DNA of 64,000 bases from SZUA-35 sp037969565. Its GTDB lineage: Bacteria; Actinomycetota; Acidimicrobiia; Acidimicrobiales; SZUA-35. Under the pieces are notes generated by a model, which had not been told where the DNA came from, did not search any database, and saw only the letters and a list, made by a program, of their open reading frames with translations. The stretch covers positions 1 to 64,000 of the forward strand of contig JBBKXQ010000103.1 in assembly GCA_037969565.1 (NCBI GenBank), written 5' to 3'. A program made the translations under genes and the position numbers. Numbering within the stretch: the first letter of the stretch is position 1; every line of letters begins with the position of its first letter. Positions 37,243 through 46,833 of the stretch are shown here, in pieces.

Positions 37243-37943
37243 CAGTGATGACCTCCGTGGGCTGCGTCGTCAGCGTCTGCAGCGGGTCCGTTGGTCGTCA
37301 CCGGAGCATCTTCGGCGGGGTGAGCCTGACCCATCTCGGGATTCCGAACGCCATAGCCGAGCTCGCCGGACCAGGCGACGTTGTTCTCGTACGTCGCCTT
37401 GCCCGATGAAGACGTAGCTCGCATCCAACCCGAAGTGTTCTCGTCTTCGCCCGGACGCCAGTCTTCCCAGGGAAGATGTTGCGGTCGACCATCGTCGTCG
37501 ACCAGCAGTTCGTCTTTGGTGTAGATGGCGTCGGCTCGATTGGTGAAGGAGAACTCGAAGAGTTTGGTTTCGGTGATGGCCTCGGTGGGACAGGCCTCGA
37601 CGCAGAGATCGCAATGAATGCAACGGAGATAGTTGATCTCGTAGATGAATCCGAATCGTTCACCCGGTGATTTCGGATCCTCCGGGGAATTCTCCGCTCC
37701 CCGAACGTAGATGCATTGGGCTGGACACACGCCGGCGCACAGTTCGCACCCGATGCACTTCTCCATGCCGTCTTCGTATCGATTCAACACGTGACGACCG
37801 TGAGCCCGTGGCGGCTTGGGCGCCTTCTGGTCTTTGGCGCTGATCTCGCCGTTCCGGCCGACCTTGCCGCCCCGATACTCCTTGGTGGTGACGCCTTCAC
37901 CCCACTTCTTGAGGGTGACGGCGAAGCCTTCGAGATATCCCAT
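37242..37943 (-). CDS. nuoI: NADH-quinone oxidoreductase subunit I, operon 2 (two 4Fe-4S clusters)
   Basis: 233 residues. Clusters N6a/N6b are in CIGCELCAGVCPAQC and CIHCDLCVEACPTEA. The C-terminal 60 or so residues are an extension ending DDAAHGGHH, longer than typical NuoI (about 180). ATG at 37943 has GGAGGAG upstream and overlaps the nuoH stop. Electrons come from NuoG and go to NuoB. Confidence 0.95.
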   Translation of the reverse strand: MGYLEGFAVTLKKWGEGVTTKEYRGGKVGRNGEISAKDQKAPKPPRAHGRHVLNRYEDGMEKCIGCELCAGVCPAQCIYVRGAENSPEDPKSPGERFGFIYEINYLRCIHCDLCVEACPTEAITETKLFEFSFTNRADAIYTKDELLVDDDGRPQHLPWEDWRPGEDENTSGWMRATSSSGKATYENNVAWSGELGYGVRNPEMGQAHPAEDAPVTTNGPAADADDAAHGGHH

Positions 37944-39232
37944 CAGTGGGCTCCTCCTTCGGTCGCCGAACCGACCATTGGTGTGCGGTCGGCCGTGACG
38001 TGCACTTCGTTCAGGCCGGCGTCGTCGAGTCGTTCGGCCCGAGAGTTCTTGACGGCGATACGCACGAGAAGCCAGCCGATCCCGAGTCCGATGATGCCGA
38101 TGGCGAGTACGACCGTGGTGTCGGCGAAGGTGCTGTTGTCGAACAGGCCGACATTTCCGTCTCGGGCGACGCGGAGGGCAGCAAGGATCAACATCCAACC
38201 GAGCGAAAGCGGAATGAGGACCTTCCAGCCGAGATCCATCAGTTGGTCGTAACGGACCCGAGGCAATGTTGCCCGGAACCAGACGAACATGAAGAGGAAG
38301 ACGAGCAGCTTCAGGAAGAACCAGACGAAACCCCAGAGCGCTCCCGGTAGGAAGCCGAAGTCGGGTCCGCTCGGTCCGCCGAAGAACAGGGTGACGATGA
38401 TGGCTCCCATCGTGACTGTGTTCATGAACTCAGCGAGGAAGAAGAGCGCGAATCGGATCGAGGAGTACTCGGTATGGAATCCGCCGACGAGTTCCTGCTC
38501 GGCTTCGACCAGGTCGAACGGCGGCCGATTGAGTTCGGCCGTGCCGGCGATGAGGAACACGATGAACGGAATGAACCCGGTGACGACCACATTCCAGGTT
38601 CGGATGTCGCCGGCCTGACTGAACACGATCTCGTGGGTACTGAGGGTGCCGCTGACCAGAATCACCGACGCCAGCGAAAGACCGAGGGCGGCCTCGTAGG
38701 AGATGGCCTGGGCCGAGGCTCGGACGGCTCCGAGCAGCGGGTACTTCGATCCCGAGGACCAACCGGCGAGCAAGATTCCGTAGATGCCGAGTGAACTCAT
38801 CGCGAGGAAGAACAGGATGCCGATCGGCAGATCGGCGACCTGCCAGAGGAACTCACGCCCGAAAATGGTGGAACTTCCGGAGCCATCTCCGGAGAAATCA
38901 CCGGCCAGTGGAACCAAGGTGAAGGTGAGGAACGCCGGAACCAGGGCCAGATAGGGCGCCAGTTGGAAGACGTAACGATCAGCCTTGGTGGGGATGATGT
39001 CTTCTTTGAAGAACAGCTTGATCCCATCGGCGAGGGTCTGGAGCATTCCGAACGGGCCGGCGACGTTGGGCCCGAGGCGGTTCTGGAGCCGCCCGACCAC
39101 CTTGCGCTCGAACCAGACCATCAGCATGGTGGAAACAAGGCAGATCACGAAGGACGCAACCACCATCACGAGAACGAGGATCACATCACCGAAATCAACA
39201 CCGTCGGCTAGAAAAGGTTGCCCGCCGTTCAT
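37943..39232 (-). CDS. nuoH: NADH-quinone oxidoreductase subunit H, operon 2
   Basis: 429 residues, eight core helices. RLQNRLGPNVAGPFGMLQTL, KLFFKEDIIPTKADR, GTAELNRPPFDLVEAEQELV and EYSSIRFALFF are diagnostic of the quinone-channel subunit. It has a C-terminal extension with one more hydrophobic segment and a soluble tail, so it is about 75 residues longer than the operon 1 copy. Overlaps nuoG by 4 nt. Confidence 0.95.
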   Translation of the reverse strand: MNGGQPFLADGVDFGDVILVLVMVVASFVICLVSTMLMVWFERKVVGRLQNRLGPNVAGPFGMLQTLADGIKLFFKEDIIPTKADRYVFQLAPYLALVPAFLTFTLVPLAGDFSGDGSGSSTIFGREFLWQVADLPIGILFFLAMSSLGIYGILLAGWSSGSKYPLLGAVRASAQAISYEAALGLSLASVILVSGTLSTHEIVFSQAGDIRTWNVVVTGFIPFIVFLIAGTAELNRPPFDLVEAEQELVGGFHTEYSSIRFALFFLAEFMNTVTMGAIIVTLFFGGPSGPDFGFLPGALWGFVWFFLKLLVFLFMFVWFRATLPRVRYDQLMDLGWKVLIPLSLGWMLILAALRVARDGNVGLFDNSTFADTTVVLAIGIIGLGIGWLLVRIAVKNSRAERLDDAGLNEVHVTADRTPMVGSATEGGAH

Positions 39233-41664
39233 CCCGGCACCGTCACTCGGATTTCGGCCACCAGGTTCTTCGACTTGATCAAGGTGCCAGCGTCAAAGCC
39301 GGGAATCCGGAAGGGAATACGGGCTGCGCCTCGGGGTAGTCCCGGTTCGCGCTGAGCTGACAAATCGTGAGTGCCACCCGACCATTCGATGGTGACGGTG
39401 TCGCCGTCGTTGATCCCGAGGGCGTCGAAGTCGTGGGTCGACAATCGAACGGTGGCCTGCTCGGGCAGGTCGCGCAGAGAAGCCGAATGTTGCACCATCG
39501 TTCCGAGATCCCAGAGCTTGCGGTCGACCACCAGTCGGAGACCGTAGCCGTCTGGTGTTGGGGCCACGACCGGATCACCGAACTCGGCGGACCAGGAACG
39601 ATCGGTCGCCAGAAGCGGGCCGTCGCCGGATCGAACCAGCGATTGCCAATCCACCTCGCTGAACGAAGAGACCGTTCCGGCGAGATCAGCTCGCAACTCC
39701 TCGAGCGTGACGAACCCCAGGTCGGCGCCGAGGGATCCAGCGATGTCGGCCGCAATCATCCAATCGGGCCGAGCTTGTCCTGGCGGCGTGACTTTCGCCT
39801 GCAGTGGCGAGAGGCGTCCCTCGAGGTTCACGAACGAACCGTCGACCTCGCCCGACATCGCGGCCGGAAGCACGATGTCGGCCGCGTTGACCGAATCGTT
39901 CATGAGGCAATCAACGGCGACGACGGTGGAAACCGCTTCGAAGGCGGCGAGCGCAAGCTCACGATCGGGAACGTCGGCCAACGGATCGGCCCCGAGAAGG
40001 AGCAAGGTGTCGATCTTGCCGTCGACCGCGGCTTGAAGCATTCCGATGGTGTCGAGTCCGTGCTTACTCGTGCGCGCTCCCCCGAATCCGAATCCGGGAG
40101 CGAACCCCATCTCGAGCGCTCCATGCACATTGCCCCGACGGAGAGCACTGAGGAATCGGGCCTCGGGGAGATGCGACCGCAATGCGGCAATGGCCGACAC
40201 CGTGAAACCGGCATCTTCGGCGAGATTGCCTCGCCCGACGACGACGGATACGGGTCGGCCTGAGCCGAGCAGTTCGGAGATCTTGCCGAGGGTGGCGGCG
40301 GAAACGCCGCCGATGGCCGTGTCGGTTGATCCGGCCGCGATCGCCCGCACGACATTGCCGAGTTGGCCGGGCAGCGGATGGGCACTCACCTTGGCGTGCG
40401 GGTTGAGACTGGTGGCACGCGGCGTGAGCTCCACGATCGTGGCGCCGTCTTGCACCGCAGCGTGTCGTAGACGGAGGAACAGTGTGGGTAGTTCCTCTTT
40501 CGGGTCGGCGCCGAGCAGCACGATGATCCCGCCGGGAGTGGCCACATCGGCAATCGTGGCCCGAGGGAGTCCGAGCAGAACCTCGGCCGGGAGACCATCG
40601 CCGAGCTGAGCATCGATGTTGTCTATTCCGGCGACACCCTTCAGGAGCTTGGCCCAGGCGTACTGACCTTCGACCGGGAGCCGGGACCCGCCGATGACGC
40701 CGACCCGGTCGGGTCCGACGCTCAACGCTTCAGCCACGAGGCGGCCGACATCACTCCAGCGCCGAGGTACCAGACGGAGATCGTCGCGCACGAGGGGCTC
40801 GACGATCCGTTGATCGGATTCCGATGCCTCGTAGAGGAATCGTTCCTTGTCGGAGAGCCAACTCCAGTTGACGGCATCGGAGTCGACGCCGAGCACGCGG
40901 ACGAGTCGGTCACGCGATGACTGGAGAACGACTCTGGCACCGGTGCTGTCGACGGTCGAGGTGCTCTCGGTTTCGGCGAGATCCCAGGGACGCGCCTTGA
41001 AACGGTAAGGCGAGGCCGTGAGGGCTCCGACGGGGCAGATCTGCACCGTGTTGCCACTGAAGTAGGACGAGAACGGATGATCGGGGAACGTGTTGACCTG
41101 GGTTTGGGACCCTCGGTCCATGAAGTGGATGAGCGGATCGCCGGCTACTTCGTCGGCGAAGCGAGTGCACCGATCGCAGAGGATGCAGCGCTCACGATCG
41201 AGCTGGACCAGACCGGAGATCGGAATCGGCTTCTCGAAGTGCCGCTTTTCTTCGACGAATCGGCTCTCACCCGGACCGTAGGAGTAGGCGTTGTCCTGTA
41301 AGGGGCATTCGCCGCCCTTGTCACACACCGGGCAGTCGAGCGGATGATTGATCAGCGTGAGTTCCAAGACGGCGTCTTGGGCCTCAGCGGTTTTCGCCGA
41401 CGTGGTGTCAACCACCATGTTCGGGGTGACGGTGAGCATGCAGCTCGGTTGGAGCGACGGGCCGCGACCGGCGTCGACCTCGACCAGACACATTCGGCAC
41501 ATGCCGACCGGACGCATACGCGGGTGATAACAGAAGCGAGGAATGTGAGCGCCCTCACGTTCGCAAGCGTCGATGAGCATCTCACCCTCACGGGCCATGA
41601 ACTCTTGACCGTTGAGGATGAATGGGATTCCGGTCGGAGCTTCGGTGGGTTCAGTGGCGGTCAT
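39229..41664 (-). CDS. nuoG: NADH-quinone oxidoreductase subunit G, operon 2
   Basis: 811 residues, the 75-kDa subunit. N-terminal 2Fe-2S domain (N1b) with RFCYHPRMRPVGMCRMC and a later Cys; HPLDCPVCDKGGECPLQD gives the His/Cys3 ligands of N5; ERCILCDRCTRF plus ICPVGAL gives N4. A molybdopterin-oxidoreductase-like domain without obvious cofactor function follows (about residues 220-700). ATG start overlaps the nuoF stop. Only operon 2 has this gene. Confidence 0.96.
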   Translation of the reverse strand: MTATEPTEAPTGIPFILNGQEFMAREGEMLIDACEREGAHIPRFCYHPRMRPVGMCRMCLVEVDAGRGPSLQPSCMLTVTPNMVVDTTSAKTAEAQDAVLELTLINHPLDCPVCDKGGECPLQDNAYSYGPGESRFVEEKRHFEKPIPISGLVQLDRERCILCDRCTRFADEVAGDPLIHFMDRGSQTQVNTFPDHPFSSYFSGNTVQICPVGALTASPYRFKARPWDLAETESTSTVDSTGARVVLQSSRDRLVRVLGVDSDAVNWSWLSDKERFLYEASESDQRIVEPLVRDDLRLVPRRWSDVGRLVAEALSVGPDRVGVIGGSRLPVEGQYAWAKLLKGVAGIDNIDAQLGDGLPAEVLLGLPRATIADVATPGGIIVLLGADPKEELPTLFLRLRHAAVQDGATIVELTPRATSLNPHAKVSAHPLPGQLGNVVRAIAAGSTDTAIGGVSAATLGKISELLGSGRPVSVVVGRGNLAEDAGFTVSAIAALRSHLPEARFLSALRRGNVHGALEMGFAPGFGFGGARTSKHGLDTIGMLQAAVDGKIDTLLLLGADPLADVPDRELALAAFEAVSTVVAVDCLMNDSVNAADIVLPAAMSGEVDGSFVNLEGRLSPLQAKVTPPGQARPDWMIAADIAGSLGADLGFVTLEELRADLAGTVSSFSEVDWQSLVRSGDGPLLATDRSWSAEFGDPVVAPTPDGYGLRLVVDRKLWDLGTMVQHSASLRDLPEQATVRLSTHDFDALGINDGDTVTIEWSGGTHDLSAQREPGLPRGAARIPFRIPGFDAGTLIKSKNLVAEIRVTVPG

Positions 41665-43160
41665 CGGTGGCCGACCTCTTCCCTTGCATCTCGTTGGGCG
41701 GGGTTTGTTTCCGCCGAGCTTGGTTGGGCGGAGATCGCGCCGGCAACGGCTGCTGGTGCCGCCACGATCTTCGCTTCGAATTCGCTCCGGAACCGTCGAA
41801 TGGCCGAGGTGATCGGCGCCACCGAGGACGGGCCGAGCGGACAGATCGTCGTCTGTGAGCGGTATGGAAAGGGGATCGCCTCGAGATTGCCCTCACCGAA
41901 GGCCGCCACTGGGTAGGCACCGGGGGTGATGTTCTGCCCGATCTCGATCAAGAGATCGATGTCTTCGGGCCGGCCCAGACCATCATCGATGCGTTGCAGC
42001 ACCTTCTCTTCCCAGCTCGTGCCCTCCCGACAGGGGGTGCACTTACCGCACGACTCACGGGCGAAGAATCGCACCAGACGAAGCGCCGCCTTCACGATGT
42101 CGGTGGTTTCGTCCATGACCATCAAGGCTCCGGACCCGAGCATCGAACCGGCGGCTCCGACATCTGCCGCCTCGATCTTGATGTCGAGTTGCTCCTCGAA
42201 GAACCACGGGGCCGAACCACCACCGGGCACGTAGGCCTTCAGTTCGTTGTCGTCCTTGATCCCTTGGCAGAAATTCTCGCCGTAGAACAGATCCCGGAAC
42301 GAGACCTTCCCTTGCTCGATCTCGTAAACGCCCGGCCGCTTGACGTGGCCGCTGATGGCGAGCATCCGCGTGCCCGGGGACTTCTCTGAGCCGTACTTCT
42401 TGAACTCGGCCGCGCCGTTGACCATGATCCACGGAAGGTTGGCCAGCGTTTCGACGTTGTTGACGATCGTGGGCTTCATGTAGACGCCCTTGGCCGCTGG
42501 AAAGAACGGCGGTTTCAGACGTGGTTGGCCCCGATTACCTTCGAGGCTCTCGATGAGGGCTGTTTCTTCACCGACGATGTAGGCACCAGCACCCCAGTGG
42601 AGCACCACATCGATGTTCACGTCGGTGCCGAGAATGTGTTTGCCGACATAGCCGGCGGCATAGGCGTCGTTGAGCGCTTGCGCGATGTTCTCCTGGGCCT
42701 GGGCCATCTCGCCCCGGACGTAGAGAAAACACTGATTGAGCCCCAGCGCGTAGCAGGCGATGATGCAACCCTCGATCAACTGATGCGGATCGCGCTCCAT
42801 GAGCAGGCGATCCTTGTAGGTGCCGGGCTCGGACTCGTCGCCGTTGACCACGAGATAACGGGGCCACACCGGAGGCAGGAAACTCCATTTGATGCCGGCC
42901 GGGAAACCCGCTCCGCCCCGACCGAGCAGAACGGCCTCCTTCACCTCTGCCGCGATGTCGGCCGGTTGACGTCGCAGGGCCGCCTTGAGTCCGTCGTATC
43001 CGCCGGTGGCCAGCGACCGCTCGAGCGTGTGGCTGTCGGCGTGACCGAAGCGACTCGTGACGATCTTCGGGCCTTCGTTGTCGACGTAACCGGGCGCGCT
43101 CGGCACGTAGTCGTTCGTCCGGCGGCCAGGGTTGGACGTTCGATGGTTTTCGGTACTCAC
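41661..43160 (-). CDS. nuoF: NADH-quinone oxidoreductase subunit F (NADH/FMN site), operon 2
   Basis: 499 residues, 51-kDa subunit that oxidises NADH with FMN. LGRGGAGFPAGIKWSF (FMN/NADH loop), GAGAYIVGEETALIESLEG, and ESCGKCTPCREG with a later Cys in TTICPLG (cluster N3). GTG at 43160 overlaps the nuoE stop (GTGA), so the start is well supported; the longer open frame upstream is antisense to nuoE function. A C-terminal Ala-rich tail is present. Confidence 0.96.
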   Translation of the reverse strand: MSTENHRTSNPGRRTNDYVPSAPGYVDNEGPKIVTSRFGHADSHTLERSLATGGYDGLKAALRRQPADIAAEVKEAVLLGRGGAGFPAGIKWSFLPPVWPRYLVVNGDESEPGTYKDRLLMERDPHQLIEGCIIACYALGLNQCFLYVRGEMAQAQENIAQALNDAYAAGYVGKHILGTDVNIDVVLHWGAGAYIVGEETALIESLEGNRGQPRLKPPFFPAAKGVYMKPTIVNNVETLANLPWIMVNGAAEFKKYGSEKSPGTRMLAISGHVKRPGVYEIEQGKVSFRDLFYGENFCQGIKDDNELKAYVPGGGSAPWFFEEQLDIKIEAADVGAAGSMLGSGALMVMDETTDIVKAALRLVRFFARESCGKCTPCREGTSWEEKVLQRIDDGLGRPEDIDLLIEIGQNITPGAYPVAAFGEGNLEAIPFPYRSQTTICPLGPSSVAPITSAIRRFRSEFEAKIVAAPAAVAGAISAQPSSAETNPAQRDAREEVGHR

Positions 43161-43780
43161 GAGACTTCCTCCGGGGCCGGCTGCCGGCTGGTGAACCATG
43201 CCGGCGTACCTGCATCTTCGGGGGTTTCGACTCCGCCGAGCCGATCGGGGGCGATGTGCTGGCGCACATGGCCGAGGGTGCCGTGGCTGGGAATCTCGGG
43301 CCGTTTGCCCGACCGGAGGTCGTCGATCAGCCGATCGAAATCTTGGTTGTCGAGCCGGTACTCGTAGCGGTAATTGACCTGCAGGCAGGGCGCCTCGGTG
43401 CAGGCGGCGATGCATTCGACATCTTCGAGGGTGAAGAGGCCGTCATCGGTGGTGCCACCCGGTCGGACGCCCAACTTTTCCTCGGCGTGATGGAGCAGAT
43501 CCTCGGCGCCGAGCAACTGGCAGGAAAGATTCGTGCAGATGTCGATCTTGTATTTGCCGACGGGATGCAGCACGAACATCTCATAGAACGTACAGGTGCC
43601 CATGACCTCGGCCGGAGTGATCCCGACCAGTTCGCCGAGGTGCTCCATCGCATCTTCGGCGACGTATCCATCCTGCTCCTGAGCCAGATGGAGCAGTGGA
43701 ATAAGGGCTGACTTGGGGCGCGGGTAACGGGCGATGATTTCACGCGCCAAAGCCTCGTTGTCTGCGGTCAAACGACTCAA
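43157..43780 (-). CDS. nuoE: NADH-quinone oxidoreductase subunit E, operon 2
   Basis: 207 residues, 24-kDa subunit with the 2Fe-2S cluster N1a. Ligand pattern: DICTNLSC and VECIAACTEAPC, in a thioredoxin-like fold after a helical N-terminus (SALIPLLHLAQEQDGYV). Start is TTG at 43780 with AGGTAGAG upstream. The C-terminal 40 residues are an extension. It sits between nuoD and nuoF. Confidence 0.94.
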   Translation of the reverse strand: MSRLTADNEALAREIIARYPRPKSALIPLLHLAQEQDGYVAEDAMEHLGELVGITPAEVMGTCTFYEMFVLHPVGKYKIDICTNLSCQLLGAEDLLHHAEEKLGVRPGGTTDDGLFTLEDVECIAACTEAPCLQVNYRYEYRLDNQDFDRLIDDLRSGKRPEIPSHGTLGHVRQHIAPDRLGGVETPEDAGTPAWFTSRQPAPEEVS

Positions 43781-43785
43781 GAGCT

Positions 43786-45132
43786 CTACCTGTCTACTTC
43801 GCCGAGGATCGGGTCGACACTGGAGATGATGGCCACGGTGTCGGCCAAGAGTGAATCAGCCATCATGTGCGACATCGCTTGGAGATTGACGAAACTCGGG
43901 GCACGGAAGTGCATCCGATAGGGCTTCGACGAGCCGTCGGAAACGATGTAGCAGCCGAGTTCGCCACGGGGGGATTCGACGGCAACATAGGTTTCCCCCA
44001 CCGGAACTTTGAAGCCCTCAGTGAAGATCTTGAAATGGTGGATGAGGGCCTCCATCGACTCGTCGATTCGGGCCCGCGGGGGTGGGGTGACTTTCGTGTC
44101 TTGCACCCGGTAATCGCCCTTGGGCATACCGTCGACGATCTGATGAATCATCCGGATCGATTCCCGGATCTCGTTGAGCCGGATCGCGTATCGGTCGAAG
44201 CAATCGCCGTAGGTGCCGACGACGACATCGAACTCGAGTTGGTCGTACGCCAGGTAGGGCATGTCACGACGGAGATCCCATTCGACTCCGGTGCTCCGCA
44301 GCACTGGCCCGGTTGTGGAGAGCGCAATGGCTTCGGCCGAAGTGAGCACACCGACGCCTTGCAGTCGGTCTCGCCAGATCGGCTGGCCCGTCATCAAGAT
44401 GTCGTATTCCTCGAGTCGGGGTGGGAGCATCGCCATCAACGCCAGAACATCATCCCGCCAGCCGTCGGGCAGGTCGACGGCAACCCCGCCGGGCCGGATG
44501 TAGTTGTGGTTCATCCGCAGACCGGTGACGGCCTCGAAGAATCGCAGCACTTGTTCGCGCTCGCGCCAGCCGTAGATCATCATCGAAACGGCGCCGAGGT
44601 CCATGCCGTTGGTGGCCATGAACAGTAGGTGGGACGAGATCCGATTCAGCTCACTCATGAGCATCCGGATCCACGTGGCCCGAGCCGGAACCTCGATCTG
44701 GAGAAGCTCCTCGACGGCCAGTGAGAACACCAACTCGTTGAAGAACGGCGCGGCGTAGTCCATTCGAGTGACGTTTGTCGGGCCCTGGAGGTAAGTGAGG
44801 TTCTCGGCCGTCTTCTCCATACCCGTGTGGAGGTAACCGACGATCGGCTTGGACCGCCGGATCGTTTCGCCATCCATCTCGAGCATCAGTCGAAGCACCC
44901 CATGGGTCGACGGGTGCGCCGGTCCCATGTTGATCAGCATCGTCTGGTCGTTCTCGTCGTCGAGGGGACTGTCGGCGAGTTCGGCGGCACGTACCTCGGA
45001 CATGCGAAGCACTGCACTCTTGCGGGGCAGACGGTCGAGTTGGGTGGCGAGCGCGCCAGCCTCGACGGCGGCTTCAGCCTCGTCGGTGGTGTCGATCGTG
45101 GATTCGGATTTGGAGTTCTCGGTGACGGTCAT
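43786..45132 (-). CDS. nuoD: NADH-quinone oxidoreductase subunit D, operon 2
   Basis: 448 residues. Quinone-site residues are intact: His77 in PAHPSTHGVLRLML and Tyr126 in TRMDYAAPFFNE; the end is DPILGEVDR. The first about 65 residues are an acidic, disordered-looking extension before the conserved core. ATG start, 8 nt after nuoC. It is closer to canonical NuoD than the operon 1 protein. Confidence 0.96.
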   Translation of the reverse strand: MTVTENSKSESTIDTTDEAEAAVEAGALATQLDRLPRKSAVLRMSEVRAAELADSPLDDENDQTMLINMGPAHPSTHGVLRLMLEMDGETIRRSKPIVGYLHTGMEKTAENLTYLQGPTNVTRMDYAAPFFNELVFSLAVEELLQIEVPARATWIRMLMSELNRISSHLLFMATNGMDLGAVSMMIYGWREREQVLRFFEAVTGLRMNHNYIRPGGVAVDLPDGWRDDVLALMAMLPPRLEEYDILMTGQPIWRDRLQGVGVLTSAEAIALSTTGPVLRSTGVEWDLRRDMPYLAYDQLEFDVVVGTYGDCFDRYAIRLNEIRESIRMIHQIVDGMPKGDYRVQDTKVTPPPRARIDESMEALIHHFKIFTEGFKVPVGETYVAVESPRGELGCYIVSDGSSKPYRMHFRAPSFVNLQAMSHMMADSLLADTVAIISSVDPILGEVDR

Positions 45133-45140
45133 TGTGGGCC

Positions 45141-45695
45141 TCAGCGCGACGCGGGCGAACCTTTGAACTGCACGGGGATGGTTCCGGTTGCGAAATCCTT
45201 ACGGAGAGGATGGCCTTCCCAGTGCTCGGGCATCATGATTCGGGACAGATCCGGGTGATTCTCGAACACGATGCCCATGAGGTCATAGACCTCACGTTCG
45301 AGCGTGTCGGTGCCGGGAAACGTCGAGTACAACGAGTCGATGGTGGGGTCGGATTCGGGGACCTGCACTCGAGCCCGAATTCGGTTGCGGCGTTCGTGGG
45401 AAATGAACGACGCCACGAGTTCATATCGCTCCGGAGTGACCCCCGCAGGAAGCGAGCGCCGGCCTTGGAATGTGAGGTAGTCGACGGCAGTGACATCGAC
45501 ACACATGTTCCATCCGTCGCGAAAGAGATCGGAGGCAACCTGGAGCCACTGCTCCCGAGAGGGATGAATGACCCGCTGCTCGTTGGCATAGGTGACCGGG
45601 CAGCCGTATGCGAGTTCGGGGCCCGCCGCCTCGACGACGTCACCGTTCTCGGTTTCGTCGCCAGCGTTTTGGGCGTCAGCGATGTCTGCACTCAT
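45141..45695 (-). CDS. nuoC: NADH-quinone oxidoreductase subunit C, operon 2
   Basis: 184 residues. Core NuoC features: CVDVTAVDYLTFQGR, ERYELVASFISHERRNRIR, EREVYDLMGIVFENHPDLSR and GHPLRKDFATGTIPVQFK. Separate from NuoD. Its ATG overlaps the nuoB stop by 4 nt. No acidic C-terminal tail, unlike operon 1. Confidence 0.95.
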   Translation of the reverse strand: MSADIADAQNAGDETENGDVVEAAGPELAYGCPVTYANEQRVIHPSREQWLQVASDLFRDGWNMCVDVTAVDYLTFQGRRSLPAGVTPERYELVASFISHERRNRIRARVQVPESDPTIDSLYSTFPGTDTLEREVYDLMGIVFENHPDLSRIMMPEHWEGHPLRKDFATGTIPVQFKGSPASR

Positions 45696-46285
45696 CGCTT
45701 GCGACCGGGCGTGAGAAGTTGCTGGATCTCGCCTTGACCATCACGCTGCTCGATCAGGATTCCGGCGCCACCGCCGTTGGCACGCCGACGCCGCATCAGC
45801 TCGCCGGTTTCGATCTGCGTGTGCAGTGTCTCGATTGCATGGAGCAGTGTTTCCGGGCCGGGCGGGCAACCCGGGGCATAGACATCGACGGGAACGATCT
45901 GGTCGACCCCCTGAACGATGGCGTAGTTGTTGAACATGCCACCCGTGGACGCGCAAACACCCATCGAGATGACCCATTTGGGTTCCGCCATCTGGTCGTA
46001 GATCTGCCGGAGCACAGGAGCCATTTTCTGACTCACGCGGCCGGCCACGATCATGACGTCGGCCTGGCGGGGCGACGCCCGGAACACTTCCATTCCCAGC
46101 CGGGCGAGGTCGTAGTGCGACCCACCGGTGGCCATCATCTCGATTGCGCAACAGGCAAGTCCGAACGTGGCCGGCCACGACGAACGAGACCGACTCCAAC
46201 GAACGAGGTTCTCGAGTTGACCGGTGACGAAGTTGTGTTCGAGACCACCGAGGCCATCTTGCTGGACATCGCCGATGATGCCCAT
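45692..46285 (-). CDS. nuoB: NADH-quinone oxidoreductase subunit B, operon 2 (cluster N2)
   Basis: 197 residues. Ligands of cluster N2 are in GLACCAIEMMA, SMGVCASTGG and APGCPPGPETLL. Start ATG at 46285 overlaps the nuoA stop by one base. A basic C-terminal tail (RRRRANGGGAG) is longer than in operon 1. Confidence 0.96.
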   Translation of the reverse strand: MGIIGDVQQDGLGGLEHNFVTGQLENLVRWSRSRSSWPATFGLACCAIEMMATGGSHYDLARLGMEVFRASPRQADVMIVAGRVSQKMAPVLRQIYDQMAEPKWVISMGVCASTGGMFNNYAIVQGVDQIVPVDVYAPGCPPGPETLLHAIETLHTQIETGELMRRRRANGGGAGILIEQRDGQGEIQQLLTPGRKR

Positions 46286-46815
46286 CAGTGAGCGCCGACC
46301 GGTTCGAGTTCTGCCTCGGTTTGTGTCGTAGCTGGAACCAAGGAGGCCGCGGCTGCCGCTGGGACCTCGTCATAGCGACCTTCGAGCCCGACCCGCCGCA
46401 CGGTGGAGTTCGAGGTGCGATCACCACCGACCATGGCCACTTGGCGACGGTTGGTCTGCAGGGGACCCCAGTCGAGTGCTCCCTTGGAAACGAGGTAGAG
46501 GAAGGACTCGAAGACCAGGGCCGAGAACAACAACATCGACAACAAGCCGTAGAGGGCGAGTTCCCGATGGATCAGCGCCCACGGATAGAGAAAGACGATT
46601 TCGATGTCGAAGACGATGAACAACATCGCGACGAGGTAGAAGCGCACGGGAAACCGTTGTGGCGGTTCCCGGCCGGGGACGATTCCGCATTCGTACGGGG
46701 CATATTTCATGGTCGTCGGACGACGGGGGGCCAAGATCTTTGACGCGATCAAACTCACTCCGGCAAACAAGACGGCCAGAACCAGCAACGCCGCTACTGG
46801 TAGATACTGGGCCAT
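46285..46815 (-). CDS. nuoA: NADH-quinone oxidoreductase subunit A, operon 2
   Basis: 176 residues. Three helices and the motifs KYAPYECGIVPGREPPQRF, RFYLVAMLFIVFDIEIVFLY and PWA. A soluble C-terminal extension of about 55 residues follows the last helix, absent from the operon 1 copy. The gene starts 18 nt after the end of the uncharacterised membrane protein of the bc cluster, so operon 2 seems to be transcribed together with that cluster. Confidence 0.95.
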   Translation of the reverse strand: MAQYLPVAALLVLAVLFAGVSLIASKILAPRRPTTMKYAPYECGIVPGREPPQRFPVRFYLVAMLFIVFDIEIVFLYPWALIHRELALYGLLSMLLFSALVFESFLYLVSKGALDWGPLQTNRRQVAMVGGDRTSNSTVRRVGLEGRYDEVPAAAAASLVPATTQTEAELEPVGAH

Positions 46816-46833
46816 AGAGAAGTCCTCTCGATG